Shown in pieces: positions 45,450 through 54,970 of a DNA stretch of 64,000 nucleotides. The stretch spans positions 746,001 through 810,000 of the forward strand of contig NZ_CP082944.1 of the NCBI RefSeq assembly GCF_019933155.2, given 5' to 3'. Each line of letters begins with the position of its first letter. Within the stretch, counting starts at the first letter, position 1. The translations under genes were made by a program, and so were the position numbers. This DNA is from Metabacillus dongyingensis. Lineage in GTDB: Bacteria; Bacillota; Bacilli; Bacillales; Bacillaceae. Under the pieces are notes generated by a model. The model was not told the origin of the DNA and ran no database searches. It worked only from the letters and a program-made list of their open reading frames with translations.

Positions 45450-46466
45450 TTATTCAACTTTTCTAACAGAGTTCTCAATAATCGTTTTTGTAGGAATAAT
45501 CGTACGTGCCTGCACATTTTTATTCTTCTTGATTATGTCAAATAGGAACTGGCTGCCGGCATCTCCTAATTTTTTTACTGGAATTTCTATACTAGTCAAT
45601 GCTGGAGACAAAAATGGTGAAAAGTTCGAATTACTGTAGCCTACGATTGATAGCTCATCTGGAATAGATACACCATGTTGTACAGCAGATCTATAAATAC
45701 TCATCACTTTTAAATCATCTGTTGCAAAAACAGCAGTCGGCCGTTCCTGACTGTCGAATAACCCTTTAATCGATTCAGATGCACTTTCGACTGTGTAGCC
45801 ACTATCAATTACCCATTCTTTCCGGACCGGCAATCCATTTTCTTTCATGCAATTTTTATATCCTTCCAATCTGTCTATTGACACATAATAATCTAGAGGC
45901 GAATGCAGACAAGCAATATCACGATGCCCGTGATCTATTAAATACTTCGTTAGATTATAACTATCTTGATAGTTATTTGTATCGATGGAAAAAACATTCG
46001 TATAGCTTCCTTCTACTTTTCCTATCACAACAATTGGTATGTTAAAACCATCTAATTGTTTGAAGAAATCTTCATTTATAGGGGAACTTAGCATAATAAT
46101 CCCTTTAATCATTTTTGCTTTAATTTTAGTTATGCACTTTTCTAATTCTTCTTTACTGTTTTTTGATGTCTGCAAAATGACATCAAAATTTTCATCCTCA
46201 GCTTTTCTTGAAATGGAGTTAATGATCTCAGAGAAAAAAGGATTGCTCGCAGTTGTCTTTGTAGAGCGTGATACAATCATGATGGCGTCAAAACCAGTGG
46301 ATAGTGCCCTTGCTAATTTACTTGGCTGGTATTCTAATTCTTCTATAGCTTTTAATACACGAAGCCGTGATTCTTCAGAAATGTTACTTTTGTTATTTAG
46401 CACCCGAGATACAGTAGACTTTGAAACCTTTGCGATACGGGCGATATCATAAATAGTGTGGGCCAA
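45450..46466 (-). CDS. LacI-family repressor of the ycj-like cluster
   Basis: LacI/GalR regulator of 338 residues. The helix-turn-helix and hinge are TIYDIARIAKVSKSTVSRVL and ELEYQPSKLARAL in the first 60 residues; a periplasmic-binding-protein-like sugar domain follows (GIIMLSSPINEDFF, AVFATDDLKVMSIYRSA). Start is TTG 46466 after GGGGGAGG. It is divergent from the catabolic genes and three matching operators lie between them, so it is the local repressor, the functional counterpart of E. coli YcjW. The inducer is probably the transported glycoside or a product. Confidence 0.92.
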   Translation of the reverse strand: MAHTIYDIARIAKVSKSTVSRVLNNKSNISEESRLRVLKAIEELEYQPSKLARALSTGFDAIMIVSRSTKTTASNPFFSEIINSISRKAEDENFDVILQTSKNSKEELEKCITKIKAKMIKGIIMLSSPINEDFFKQLDGFNIPIVVIGKVEGSYTNVFSIDTNNYQDSYNLTKYLIDHGHRDIACLHSPLDYYVSIDRLEGYKNCMKENGLPVRKEWVIDSGYTVESASESIKGLFDSQERPTAVFATDDLKVMSIYRSAVQHGVSIPDELSIVGYSNSNFSPFLSPALTSIEIPVKKLGDAGSQFLFDIIKKNKNVQARTIIPTKTIIENSVRKVE

Positions 46467-46823
46467 TATACCTCCCCCTTCAGCAGGATATGATCTCCCG
46501 TGAAAATAAATATTTATTATAATACTTATTTATGACCACGGCTAAGATTTTAATGTGTGAAATAGGCTAATAAAGCATTTTATATACGTTCATTTGAATG
46601 TGTTTTCAATAATAATTGCATCTAACAGGTCAGGATGCTCAGCAATACGCATCAATTTTTTAAGTGCAGGGAGCGATATAGGATAAATTATAGTAATGAA
46701 TGGCAGAGGTAGCAATAAAAAAAAAATTGGAAATAAATAGAGAAAAAATCTCTCAGGAAAAATTTGCTTTAAATGATAGGGAATCACTAGGATAAATGCA
46801 TAAAAAAACCATAGTTTCTTTTG

Positions 46824-46852
46824 TTGACAGTAAGCGTTTTCTATATTATATT
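46824..46852 (+). promoter_or_regulatory. Promoter of the ycj-like operon
   Basis: TTGACA (46824-46829), 17-bp spacer, TATATT (46847-46852). The spacer contains AGTAAGCGTTTTCT (46829-46842), a cre-like site matching 12 of 14 consensus positions. Confidence 0.8.
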
Positions 46853-46859
46853 TACTTCG

Positions 46860-46873
46860 TGGGAGCGGTACCA
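46860..46873. promoter_or_regulatory. LacI-type operator O1
   Basis: TGGGAGCGGTACCA, a CG-centred LacI-family half-site pair, seven bases after the -10 box, covering the expected transcription start. Confidence 0.8.
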
Positions 46874-46917
46874 CGGATGTGATTCTATTAAAATAATATA
46901 AACTATACTTACTTTTG

Positions 46918-46931
46918 TGGAAACGGTACCA
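46918..46931. promoter_or_regulatory. LacI-type operator O2
   Basis: TGGAAACGGTACCA, 58 bp downstream of O1. Confidence 0.75.
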
Positions 46932-46951
46932 CAAGTGTTTTTTTATCTTTA

Positions 46952-46965
46952 TGGGAGCGGTACCA
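46952..46965. promoter_or_regulatory. LacI-type operator O3 next to the ribosome site
   Basis: TGGGAGCGGTACCA, identical to O1 and immediately before GAGGAGG of the first gene. Confidence 0.8.
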
Positions 46966-46978
46966 CGAGGAGGATATG

Positions 46979-48676
46979 ATGAAAAAAATTAAAGAAAGAC
47001 TTTCATTTATTTATAACAATCAAGATATTGAGGGACTTTTTACAGAAATAGAGAAACGCATTGCAAAAACAAAGGCTAAATCCCTTAAACCACGAAAACA
47101 AAATTGGGATCAAGAGGATCTGGTGTTAATTACTTATGGTGATCAATTCTATGAAGATGATTATCCTACTCTCGAAACCTTTAAAAAATTCTTTGATCAT
47201 TATTTATCAGATAAATTTGATATGGTTCATCTTCTTCCTTTTTACCCTTATTCATCAGACGATGGATTTTCAGTAATAGATTATAAAAAAGTAAATCCAG
47301 TCCTTGGGAATTGGAATGAAATAGAGAAGCTGTCGAAATCAACCAGAATTATGTTTGATGATGTATGTAATCATATTTCTGCAGAAAGCGATTGGTTTCA
47401 AGAATACTTAAAAGGTAACCCAGAATATGACGGCTTCTTCGTTGAGATGGATCCATCAGCTGATCTAAGTGCAGTAACAAGACCAAGAGCACTCCCATTG
47501 TTAACGAAATTTACTTTAGCAAATGGAGAAGAAAAACATATTTGGACAACATTCAGCGAGGATCAAATTGATCTTAATTTCAGCAATCCTCAAGTACTGT
47601 TCAGAATGATAGATGTCTTGCTCTTTTACCTTGAGCAGGGAGCAGAATACATTCGTCTCGATGCAATTGGATTTATGTGGAAAGAGGTAGGCACTTCGTG
47701 TATTCATCTTGAAAAAACACACGAAATTGTAAAATTATTCAGAGATGTAGTAGAGGAAGCGGCAAAGGGAACAGTAATAATCACTGAGACAAATGTACCG
47801 CATAAAGATAACGTTTCTTATTTTGGAAATGGAAAAGATGAAGCACACATGGTTTATCAATTTCCACTGCCGCCATTAGTCCTTTACTCCATTCACAACG
47901 GAAATGGAAGGGCACTGACCAAATGGGCGGATGAGCTGCCTCCAACAGGGATTGATACAACATTTTTCAATTTCTTGGCTTCCCATGACGGGATTGGATT
48001 AAATCCAATCCGCGGGATCATTTCTGAAGATGAAATCCTTGAAATGGTAGAGGATTTGATAAAAGAAGGGGCACTGGTTAATTACAAGAAAAATCCAGAT
48101 GGAAGTGAAAGCCCTTACGAAATTAATGTGACCTATCTGGATGCGCTAAATAAGAAATCAGATGAAGATGAGATCCGCGTAAAAAGATTTTTACTGGCTC
48201 ATTCTATCCTTTTAACACTCCCAGGTGTACCTGCTGTATATATTCAAAGTATGCTGGGTTCCAGAAATGATTATGAAGGCGTTTCAAAAACAGGAATGAA
48301 TCGGTCCATAAATCGGAAGAAGTACAGCATTAATGAGATAGAAACAGAATTAATGAGTACAGACTCTTTAAGGCGCAAGATCTTTACTGAATTGACAACT
48401 ATCATTCAAACCCGTAAAAATGAATCTCTTTTCCATCCGAATACAGCAATGGAAGTAATGGATTTGGGGGATAAAGTGTTTGCTTTTAAACGAATGAACT
48501 CTAGAGACGACAGTTTAATAGTTATCAACAATTTGACAAATGAAACAGTAACCTGCGATCTGACAGGGAGCTTCATCAATATTAACACTGGAGAAAAAAT
48601 AAGCTTTGTTGAAGATATGCCGTTAAATCCTTATCAATTCCTTTGGTTGAAACCAATTAAACAGGAGGGAAAGTAA
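46979..48676 (+). CDS. ycjM: GH13_18 sugar phosphorylase, YcjM-like (glucosylglycerate/sucrose phosphorylase type)
   Basis: Retaining alpha-amylase-superfamily phosphorylase of about 565 residues. Likely nucleophile Asp228 in YIRLDAIGFMWK, acid/base Glu270 in ITETNVPHKDN, and stabiliser Asp337 in SHDGIGLNPIRG. The early HLLPFYPYSSDDGFSVIDY is typical of GH13 subfamily 18. E. coli YcjM, at the same operon position, acts on glucosylglycerate; other subfamily members use sucrose or glucosylglycerol, so the substrate is uncertain. Product is glucose 1-phosphate. ATG 46979 is preferred over 46976 by its distance from GAGGAGG. Confidence 0.87.
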   Translation: MKKIKERLSFIYNNQDIEGLFTEIEKRIAKTKAKSLKPRKQNWDQEDLVLITYGDQFYEDDYPTLETFKKFFDHYLSDKFDMVHLLPFYPYSSDDGFSVIDYKKVNPVLGNWNEIEKLSKSTRIMFDDVCNHISAESDWFQEYLKGNPEYDGFFVEMDPSADLSAVTRPRALPLLTKFTLANGEEKHIWTTFSEDQIDLNFSNPQVLFRMIDVLLFYLEQGAEYIRLDAIGFMWKEVGTSCIHLEKTHEIVKLFRDVVEEAAKGTVIITETNVPHKDNVSYFGNGKDEAHMVYQFPLPPLVLYSIHNGNGRALTKWADELPPTGIDTTFFNFLASHDGIGLNPIRGIISEDEILEMVEDLIKEGALVNYKKNPDGSESPYEINVTYLDALNKKSDEDEIRVKRFLLAHSILLTLPGVPAVYIQSMLGSRNDYEGVSKTGMNRSINRKKYSINEIETELMSTDSLRRKIFTELTTIIQTRKNESLFHPNTAMEVMDLGDKVFAFKRMNSRDDSLIVINNLTNETVTCDLTGSFININTGEKISFVEDMPLNPYQFLWLKPIKQEGK

Positions 48677-49975
48677 ATGCTGAAAAAAGGTTTAGGACTT
48701 ATGATGATGCTGCTGCTGGCAGCAGTAATGACTGCTTGCGGCGGTGATGAGAGCGGCGATGGAAAGACAACAATTGAGTTTATGCATTCTTCTGTGGAAC
48801 AAGAGCGTCTTGCTATCATTAATAAACTGGTTGAAAAATTCGAGAAAGAAAATCCAGATATTAAAATAAAACAAGTTCCTGTAGAAGAAGATTCTTATAA
48901 TACAAAAGTTGTTACATTAGCAAGTGCAGGAAAGCTTCCCGCAGTCCTTGAAGTGGGACAAGACTTTGCAAAGGTAATGGATAAAGATGAGCTAATTGAC
49001 AAAGATGCAGTAAAAAATACACTTGAAAAAGCCGGTGAAGGTAATTTTTATGAAGGCGCTTTGAAATTAGTTAAAACGGAAGACGGCAAAAGCTATACCG
49101 GCGTACCGATAAGCGGTTGGGTACAAGGTATATGGTATAACAAGGAAATGCTTGCATCAAAGGGATTTGAAGAGCCTGAAAATTGGAATGATGTTCTTTC
49201 AATAGCAAAAGCATTTACGGACAGCGGAAATAAAAAATACGGAATTGCTTTGCCGACAGTTGAAGGCGGATTCTCAGAGCAGGCCTTCTCTCAATTCGCT
49301 TTGTCAAACAATGCGAACGTGCTGGATGAAAAAGGAGAATTAAACATTGATACAAAAGAGATGAGAGAGTCTCTAGCTTATTATCAAGAATTAGCACAGT
49401 ACACAATGCCTGGTTCAAATGATACAACCGAGGTTAAGGATGCATTCATGAACGGAACAGCACCGATGGCCCTCTATTCCACTTATCTCCTGCCTTCTGT
49501 TTATGAAGAAGGAGAGACTGATAATATTGGTTTTGCGATTCCAGCAGAAAAAACAAAGTCTGTTTTTGGAATGGTATCGGCCTTAACCATTTCTTCTGGA
49601 TTGGAAGAGACTCAAAAAGAGGCTGCACAAAAATTCACTGCATTTATGTCTGAACCAGAAAACATGACAGAATGGGTGTTAATGTCACCTGGCGGCGCAC
49701 AGCCTGTGAATAAAAAAGTAACAGAAAATGCAGCTTACCAGCAAAATGAAATTGTAAAATCCTTTGGCGACCTTTCAACTGAAATCGCAGCAGCTTTTAA
49801 TGATATTCAAGTATTTGGTTTAGTAGATAACAAAAACTTCTTAAAAATGGGCGATGTAACGAGTTCTGGAGCTATTGCTAAAATGGTAAATGGCACCACA
49901 GTTGGCGGAAAAAGTGTCAAAGAAGAGCTTGAAAAGGCTGAAAGTAAAATCAAAGATGTCTTAAATAAAAAATAA
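48677..49975 (+). CDS. ycjN: ABC transporter sugar-binding lipoprotein, YcjN-like
   Basis: Extracellular solute-binding protein of 432 residues, family 1. It has a lipoprotein signal ending in VMTAC-GG, so it is lipid-anchored outside the membrane. The binding fold shows TIEFMHSSVEQERLAIINK, GWVQGIWYNKEMLASKGFEE and the aromatic-rich FSQFALSNNANV. The start ATG directly follows the stop codon of the preceding gene, with AGGAGGG inside it. It delivers the glycoside to the two permeases downstream. Confidence 0.9.
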   Translation: MLKKGLGLMMMLLLAAVMTACGGDESGDGKTTIEFMHSSVEQERLAIINKLVEKFEKENPDIKIKQVPVEEDSYNTKVVTLASAGKLPAVLEVGQDFAKVMDKDELIDKDAVKNTLEKAGEGNFYEGALKLVKTEDGKSYTGVPISGWVQGIWYNKEMLASKGFEEPENWNDVLSIAKAFTDSGNKKYGIALPTVEGGFSEQAFSQFALSNNANVLDEKGELNIDTKEMRESLAYYQELAQYTMPGSNDTTEVKDAFMNGTAPMALYSTYLLPSVYEEGETDNIGFAIPAEKTKSVFGMVSALTISSGLEETQKEAAQKFTAFMSEPENMTEWVLMSPGGAQPVNKKVTENAAYQQNEIVKSFGDLSTEIAAAFNDIQVFGLVDNKNFLKMGDVTSSGAIAKMVNGTTVGGKSVKEELEKAESKIKDVLNKK

Positions 49976-49982
49976 AATGAAA

Positions 49983-50024
49983 CAGAGGGGAATTACCTTG
50001 GGCGGTAATACCCTCTCCTTTTTA
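49983..50024 (+). terminator. Intra-operon hairpin after the binding-protein gene
   Basis: GAGGGGAATTACC / GGTAATACCCTC stem with a CTTTTT tail. It may attenuate or stabilise the message so that binding protein exceeds permease. A cre-like TGACAGCGTTATCG (50114-50127) lies before the permease gene. Confidence 0.65.
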
Positions 50025-50180
50025 AATGATGTACCCTGAGCAACACCGATAGCTATAAAGAACTAAGATTTCATCAGCAAGCAAAAAATAGTGTATTTTG
50101 GTCAAATGTTACATGACAGCGTTATCGATCTTATATGAACGAAAAGGTTCATAAACAAAAACATTACTCCGGGGGGTACT

Positions 50181-51050
50181 ATGAAAACGATAAAGAGAGG
50201 GAAATCGGATATAAAGCTTGCGGCCGCATTACTTTTTCCTAGTGTGTTTTTAGTGCTGCTGCTTGTTGCATACCCAATGATATCCAACATTCAAATCAGC
50301 TTCTTTGATCAGCCGATTAACCCAAGGTTAAGTGCAACCTTTGTCGGGCTGAAAAACTATATAGATATTCTTACAGATCAGGCATTTATTAAATCATTAG
50401 GGATTACGCTTTTGTACATGATCCTTGCAGTCGCAGGAAGTACAGCGCTTGGATTGGCGGTTGCAATTTTCTTTAATCGGCCATTTAAATTCCGGAAAAT
50501 TGCCCGATCATTAATCATTTTATCTTATGTTACACCATCTATTTCATTAGTCTTTGCTTGGAAATATATGTTCAATAATGGATATGGTGTCGTGAACTTT
50601 TTGGGCGGAGACGTTTTACATTTGTTTGATAAGGCACCTCTTTGGTTTGACAATCCGGTCAGCAGCTTTATCCTGGTCGTTCTATTTGCGATATGGAGAT
50701 ATTTCCCATATGCTTTCATTTCATTTCTTGCCATTTTGCAAACCATTGATTCCACCCAATATGAAGCAGCTGAAATAGACGGAGCATCAGCATGGGGGAA
50801 ATTTAAGATTGTTACCCTTCCGGCAATAATGCCTGTCTTGGTGACGGTTATCACATTGCGCTCCATCTGGCTGTTCTATATGTTCACAGATGTGTATCTG
50901 CTGACAAATAAAGTGAATATTCTCGGTATTTACCTGTATGAAACAGCATTTGCATTCAATGACCTTGGCAAAGCAGCATCCATTTCCGTCATTCTTTTCA
51001 TTATTCTCTCGATTGTTATTATTGCAGCAAGAAAGCGGGTGAAGTTTTAA
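50181..51050 (+). CDS. ycjO: ABC sugar permease (MalF-type), YcjO-like
   Basis: Membrane permease of 289 residues with six helices. The inner-membrane ATPase-contact loop is EAAEIDGASAWGKFKIVTLP near residues 194-213. It pairs with the next gene to form the channel. No ATPase gene exists in the cluster, unlike ycjV in E. coli, so a shared ATPase such as the MsmX type encoded elsewhere must energise it. Confidence 0.9.
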   Translation: MKTIKRGKSDIKLAAALLFPSVFLVLLLVAYPMISNIQISFFDQPINPRLSATFVGLKNYIDILTDQAFIKSLGITLLYMILAVAGSTALGLAVAIFFNRPFKFRKIARSLIILSYVTPSISLVFAWKYMFNNGYGVVNFLGGDVLHLFDKAPLWFDNPVSSFILVVLFAIWRYFPYAFISFLAILQTIDSTQYEAAEIDGASAWGKFKIVTLPAIMPVLVTVITLRSIWLFYMFTDVYLLTNKVNILGIYLYETAFAFNDLGKAASISVILFIILSIVIIAARKRVKF

Positions 51051-51904
51051 TGGCAATGGCTAGCAGCAAAAAAAATAAAGCAGTAAAAAAAGTAGCATTT
51101 TACGCTGGATTAATAAGTCTGTTGACGGTTTCCCTGTTTCCATTTTTCATTATGCTGATGACTTCCTTTAAAAACTCAAAGGAAGCGGTGGCGACCAATC
51201 CGACATTCTTTCCAAAGGAATGGACAATTCAGCATTATGTAGATATTTTCAATCCGGATATTTTCCCGTATATTACCTATTTTAAGAATAGTTTAATAGT
51301 GGCGCTCACAGCAGCAGGCTTAGCTGTGGTCATTGGTATCTTCGGGGCATATGCCCTATCAAGACTGAAATTTATGGGACGGACAACAATTAATGCCAGT
51401 TTTTACACAGTATACATGTTTTCCGGCATTTTACTTGTCGTGCCTTTGTTCAAAATCATTTCTGGTTTGGGTTTATATGACACAAAAACGGCGCTAATCA
51501 TAACGATGATTGTTCAGACATTGCCAACGGCCATTTTCATGTTAAAAAGTTTTTTCGATACGATACCGGATGACCTGGAAGAAGCAGCCATGATCGATGG
51601 ATTAAATCGTGTGCAGATCATCTTCTATATTATTATTCCATTATCCATTACAGGAATTATATCGGTATTTGTTTATTCTTTTATGGTTGCATGGAACGAT
51701 TACTTATTTGCATCCATTTTCTTATCCGATTCGGCAAATTTCACGCTGCCAATTGGGTTAAATACCTTGTTTAGCACACCTGATTATGTTTGGGGCCGTA
51801 TGATGGCCGCATCGCTCGTAACAGCACTGCCAGTTGTGATTATGTATGCCATATCCGAGCATTTTATTAAAGGAAACTTAACAGAAGGCGGCGTAAAAGG
51901 TTAA
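51050..51904 (+). CDS. ycjP: ABC sugar permease (MalG-type), YcjP-like
   Basis: Membrane permease of 284 residues with six helices and the EAA loop DLEEAAMIDGLNRVQIIFYI near residues 176-195. Its ATG shares a base with the stop codon of the partner permease (TAATG), so they are translationally coupled. C-terminal SEHFIKGNLTEGGVKG is typical of MalG-type subunits. It acts with the YcjN-like and YcjO-like proteins for glycoside import. Confidence 0.9.
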   Translation: MAMASSKKNKAVKKVAFYAGLISLLTVSLFPFFIMLMTSFKNSKEAVATNPTFFPKEWTIQHYVDIFNPDIFPYITYFKNSLIVALTAAGLAVVIGIFGAYALSRLKFMGRTTINASFYTVYMFSGILLVVPLFKIISGLGLYDTKTALIITMIVQTLPTAIFMLKSFFDTIPDDLEEAAMIDGLNRVQIIFYIIIPLSITGIISVFVYSFMVAWNDYLFASIFLSDSANFTLPIGLNTLFSTPDYVWGRMMAASLVTALPVVIMYAISEHFIKGNLTEGGVKG

Positions 51905-51935
51905 TCCGCCTATTCAGAGAGGAAGTAATACGATT

Positions 51936-52994
51936 ATGAAAAAGCTTGTTGCTGTTAAACCAAGAGAAGCTGCATTGGTAGAATATGAAGATCGTACGGT
52001 TCAACCACATGAAGTGAAAATCGAAGTAGAATTTGCCTCGCCTAAGCATGGTACAGAAGTAATAGACTTCCGCGGGCAGACTCCTTTTATGGATGAGAAC
52101 TTTTCTGAAGAATGGCGTATGTTTATGCCTCGAGAAGAGGGTGCTGAAAAAGGGATTGTATTCGGTGAGTTCCAGCTTGGAAATATGATTGTTGGGAAAA
52201 TCATTCAAGCTGGAAGCGAAGTTGTTGAATACCAAGTGGGAGAGACGGTTTGCACGTATGGGCCGATTATGGAAACTGTCATAGTCAATGGAGTTGACAA
52301 TCACCGCTTGCGCAAGATGCCAGAAGGTGCTAAATGGCAAAATGCCGTTTGTTATGATCCTGCACAATTTGCTTTAAGTGGTGTAAGGGATGCAAATGTC
52401 CGTGCAGGAGACTATGTGGTCGTAGTTGGATTGGGTGCAATTGGACAAATTGCAATCCAGCTTGCAAAAAAAGCTGGTGCAAGCATCGTTATTGGTGTTG
52501 ATCCTCTTAACCATCGCCGTGATATTGCTCTTCGTAATGGCGCAGATGTTTGTTTCGATCCAATTTCATGTGATGTGGGATTTGAAGTAAAAAAACTTAC
52601 AAACAAATTGGGTGCAGATTCAATTATTGAAACGAGCGGAAACGCTGCTGCTCTTCAAGCTGCACTAAGAGGAATTGCATACGGAGGCACCATTTCTTAT
52701 GTAGCTTTTACAAAACCATTCCCTGAAGGGCTGAACTTTGGCCGTGAAGCTCATTTTAATAACGCCAAGATTGTTTTCTCACGTGCAGCAAGTGAACCTA
52801 ATCCGGATTACCCGCGCTGGAACCGCAAGCGCATAGAAGATACGTGCTGGGAATTATTAATGAATAGCTACATTAATTGTGAAGATATTATTGATCCGAT
52901 CGTTTCGTTTGAAAACAGTGCTGAAGCATACATGGAGTACGTGGATCAGCATCCGGAACTAAGTATTAAGATGGGAATCGAATATAAAAAATAG
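51936..52994 (+). CDS. ycjQ: YcjQ-like medium-chain dehydrogenase (guloside/glucoside 3-dehydrogenase type)
   Basis: Medium-chain dehydrogenase fold, 352 residues. The NAD-binding site is VVVVGLGAIGQIAIQLAKKA near residues 165-184. The usual catalytic zinc cysteine motif near residue 35 is replaced by FASPKHGTEVIDF, which also occurs in E. coli YcjQ as I recall it; FQLGNMIVGKIIQ and VCYDPAQFALSGVRDANVR also agree. E. coli YcjQ and YcjS oxidise and reduce C3 of gulosides and glucosides. RBS GAGAGGAAG precedes ATG 51936. Confidence 0.88.
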   Translation: MKKLVAVKPREAALVEYEDRTVQPHEVKIEVEFASPKHGTEVIDFRGQTPFMDENFSEEWRMFMPREEGAEKGIVFGEFQLGNMIVGKIIQAGSEVVEYQVGETVCTYGPIMETVIVNGVDNHRLRKMPEGAKWQNAVCYDPAQFALSGVRDANVRAGDYVVVVGLGAIGQIAIQLAKKAGASIVIGVDPLNHRRDIALRNGADVCFDPISCDVGFEVKKLTNKLGADSIIETSGNAAALQAALRGIAYGGTISYVAFTKPFPEGLNFGREAHFNNAKIVFSRAASEPNPDYPRWNRKRIEDTCWELLMNSYINCEDIIDPIVSFENSAEAYMEYVDQHPELSIKMGIEYKK

Positions 52995-53124
52995 AAGAAA
53001 AGCTAATAGGGCTGGCCTTAGCGGTTGGCCTAAAAGCTTCTAATAGTATGAAAATGGCTTAATGACTAAAATCCTTCTATTTTAGATGGGTTTTGGCTGA
53101 AATAATAAATAGGAGGAGTTATCA

Positions 53125-53919
53125 ATGAAAATTGGCACACAAAATCAGGCATTCTTTCCAGATAATATAATTGATAAGTTCCAATATTTAAAGAAGGCCG
53201 GATTTGAAGGCTTTGAAATTGACGGCAAGTTATTAGTCGACAATATAGATGAAGTAAAAGAAGCGATTGCTGAAACGGGAATTCCTGTTACCACTGCTTG
53301 TGGCGGATATAGCGGCTGGATCGGAGACTTCATTGAAGAACGCAGATTAAACGGCTTAGCAGATATCAAACAAATTTTAAAAGCATTAGAGGGAGTTGGA
53401 GGAAAAGGAATTGTTGTACCAGCGGCATGGGGAATGTTCACCTATAGGCTGCCGCCAATGGTATCACCCCGCAGCGGGCAAGGGGACCGGAAAGCAGTAA
53501 GTGAATCTCTCATTTATTTGAATGAGGCTGCGGAAGAAACAGGCACATCCATTTTCCTTGAGCCCTTAAATCGTTATCAAGATCATATGATAAATACATT
53601 GGCAGATGCGAGAAGTTATATAGAAGAAAATGAGTTGAAAAATGTGAAGATTATTGCCGATTTTTATCATATGAATATTGAAGAGGATGACATTTCTAAA
53701 GCACTCCACGAAAATCGTGATTTAATTGGGCATATTCATCTTGCAGACAACCACCGATATCAGCCGGGCAGCGGGTCTCTTGATTTCAAAAAGCATTTTA
53801 ATCAATTAAAACAAGATGGATATGAAGGATTCCTGACGCTTGAATGCCGTATAAGAGGCAACAATCCAGAAGCTGAATATTTAAAAGCATTACGACACCT
53901 GCAGGAATCATTAATCTGA
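53125..53919 (+). CDS. ycjR: YcjR-like 3-keto-hexoside C4 epimerase (TIM barrel)
   Basis: Xylose-isomerase-like TIM barrel of 264 residues, close to E. coli YcjR over its whole length (KIGTQNQAFFPDNI, TTACGGYSGWIGDFIEERRL, RYQDHMINTLADARSYI, HIHLADNHRYQPGSGSLDF). Metal ligands are expected in LEPLNRY, IADFYHMNIEED, GHIHLAD and LTLECRI. The E. coli enzyme epimerises C4 of 3-keto-gulosides to 3-keto-glucosides between the two dehydrogenase steps. A good GGAGGAG precedes ATG 53125. The upstream 130-bp gap holds a GGCTGGCC...GGTTGGCC hairpin. Confidence 0.88.
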   Translation: MKIGTQNQAFFPDNIIDKFQYLKKAGFEGFEIDGKLLVDNIDEVKEAIAETGIPVTTACGGYSGWIGDFIEERRLNGLADIKQILKALEGVGGKGIVVPAAWGMFTYRLPPMVSPRSGQGDRKAVSESLIYLNEAAEETGTSIFLEPLNRYQDHMINTLADARSYIEENELKNVKIIADFYHMNIEEDDISKALHENRDLIGHIHLADNHRYQPGSGSLDFKKHFNQLKQDGYEGFLTLECRIRGNNPEAEYLKALRHLQESLI

Positions 53920-53932
53920 GAGGGGTAACATC

Positions 53933-54970
53933 GTGGAAAAAAAGAGAGTTGCGATCATTGGAGGAGGACAAGTTGCAGAAAAAGTTCATGTTTCTTACTA
54001 CGGTTCTCGGGAAGAAATTGAATTAGCTGCCGTCGTAAGTCCAAATGCCGATCGAGCAAAGAACTTTGCTGAGCGTAATGATATCCCTCATTATTATACG
54101 GATGCATCGGAAATGTATGCTGCGGTAAAGCCTGATATGGTCAGTATTTGTACGCCAAATCGGAATCATTATGAAAATGTCATGCTGGCTTTGGAAAATG
54201 GCTGTGATGTATTGTGTGAAAAACCACCTGCTATCTCAGCTGATGAAGCAAGGAAAATGCGGGATGCTGCCATTCAAAACAACTGTCTCCTTGCCTATAA
54301 TTTTCATCATCGTTTTGCGGATGATGTGACCATTATAAGAGAAAAAGCAGAAGAAGGCATGCTTGGAGATATTTATGTCGTAAAGGTAAAAGCATTGCGA
54401 CGCTGCGGAATTCCAGGCTGGGGGAGCTTTACAAATAAGGAAGTGCAGGGGGGCGGCCCTCTCATTGACCTAGGTGTTCATATGCTGGATGCTGCTTTAT
54501 ATGTGTTAGATTTTCCAAAGATTGAGAAGGTAACTGCTAAAATGTACCAGAAGATTGGCACAAAAAAATCTGCCGGAACCCTTGGAGAATGGGATCCGGA
54601 AAAATTTGAAGTTGAAGATTCACTTTTTGGATTTGTTGAGTTAGAAGACGGACGATTGCTCCAGCTCGAAACATCGTTTGCTTTAAATATAAAAGAAACA
54701 TCCATTATGAATGTTGAATTCTGCGGAGATCAAGCAGGAGCCACGCTTTATCCAGCTCAGATTTATACAGATGAAGGCGGAGAGCTGGTTTCGCTCTTAA
54801 AAAGAGAAATCGCTGATGCAGACAGGCATCAAAAAAGCATGCGTTCTTTTGTTGATAAATGTTTAGGGAAAGACGTAATGGTGGCTGATGGGGAACAAGG
54901 ATACGTCATCCAGCAGCTCATCGAAGCACTATATGAATCTGCAGAAAAAGGTGAAAGTGTGTCCTTATGA
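53933..54970 (+). CDS. ycjS: YcjS-like Gfo/Idh/MocA dehydrogenase
   Basis: NAD-dependent oxidoreductase of 345 residues. The Rossmann motif VAIIGGGQVAEKVH is at residues 5-18, the catalytic Lys in DVLCEKPPAISADEARKMRD near 94-113, and the substrate domain has GGGPLIDLGVHMLDAALYVL near 170. In E. coli, YcjS reduces the 3-keto-glucoside at the end of the guloside-to-glucoside conversion. Start GTG 53933 follows GAGGGGT. It overlaps the next gene by ATGA. Confidence 0.88.
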   Translation: MEKKRVAIIGGGQVAEKVHVSYYGSREEIELAAVVSPNADRAKNFAERNDIPHYYTDASEMYAAVKPDMVSICTPNRNHYENVMLALENGCDVLCEKPPAISADEARKMRDAAIQNNCLLAYNFHHRFADDVTIIREKAEEGMLGDIYVVKVKALRRCGIPGWGSFTNKEVQGGGPLIDLGVHMLDAALYVLDFPKIEKVTAKMYQKIGTKKSAGTLGEWDPEKFEVEDSLFGFVELEDGRLLQLETSFALNIKETSIMNVEFCGDQAGATLYPAQIYTDEGGELVSLLKREIADADRHQKSMRSFVDKCLGKDVMVADGEQGYVIQQLIEALYESAEKGESVSL

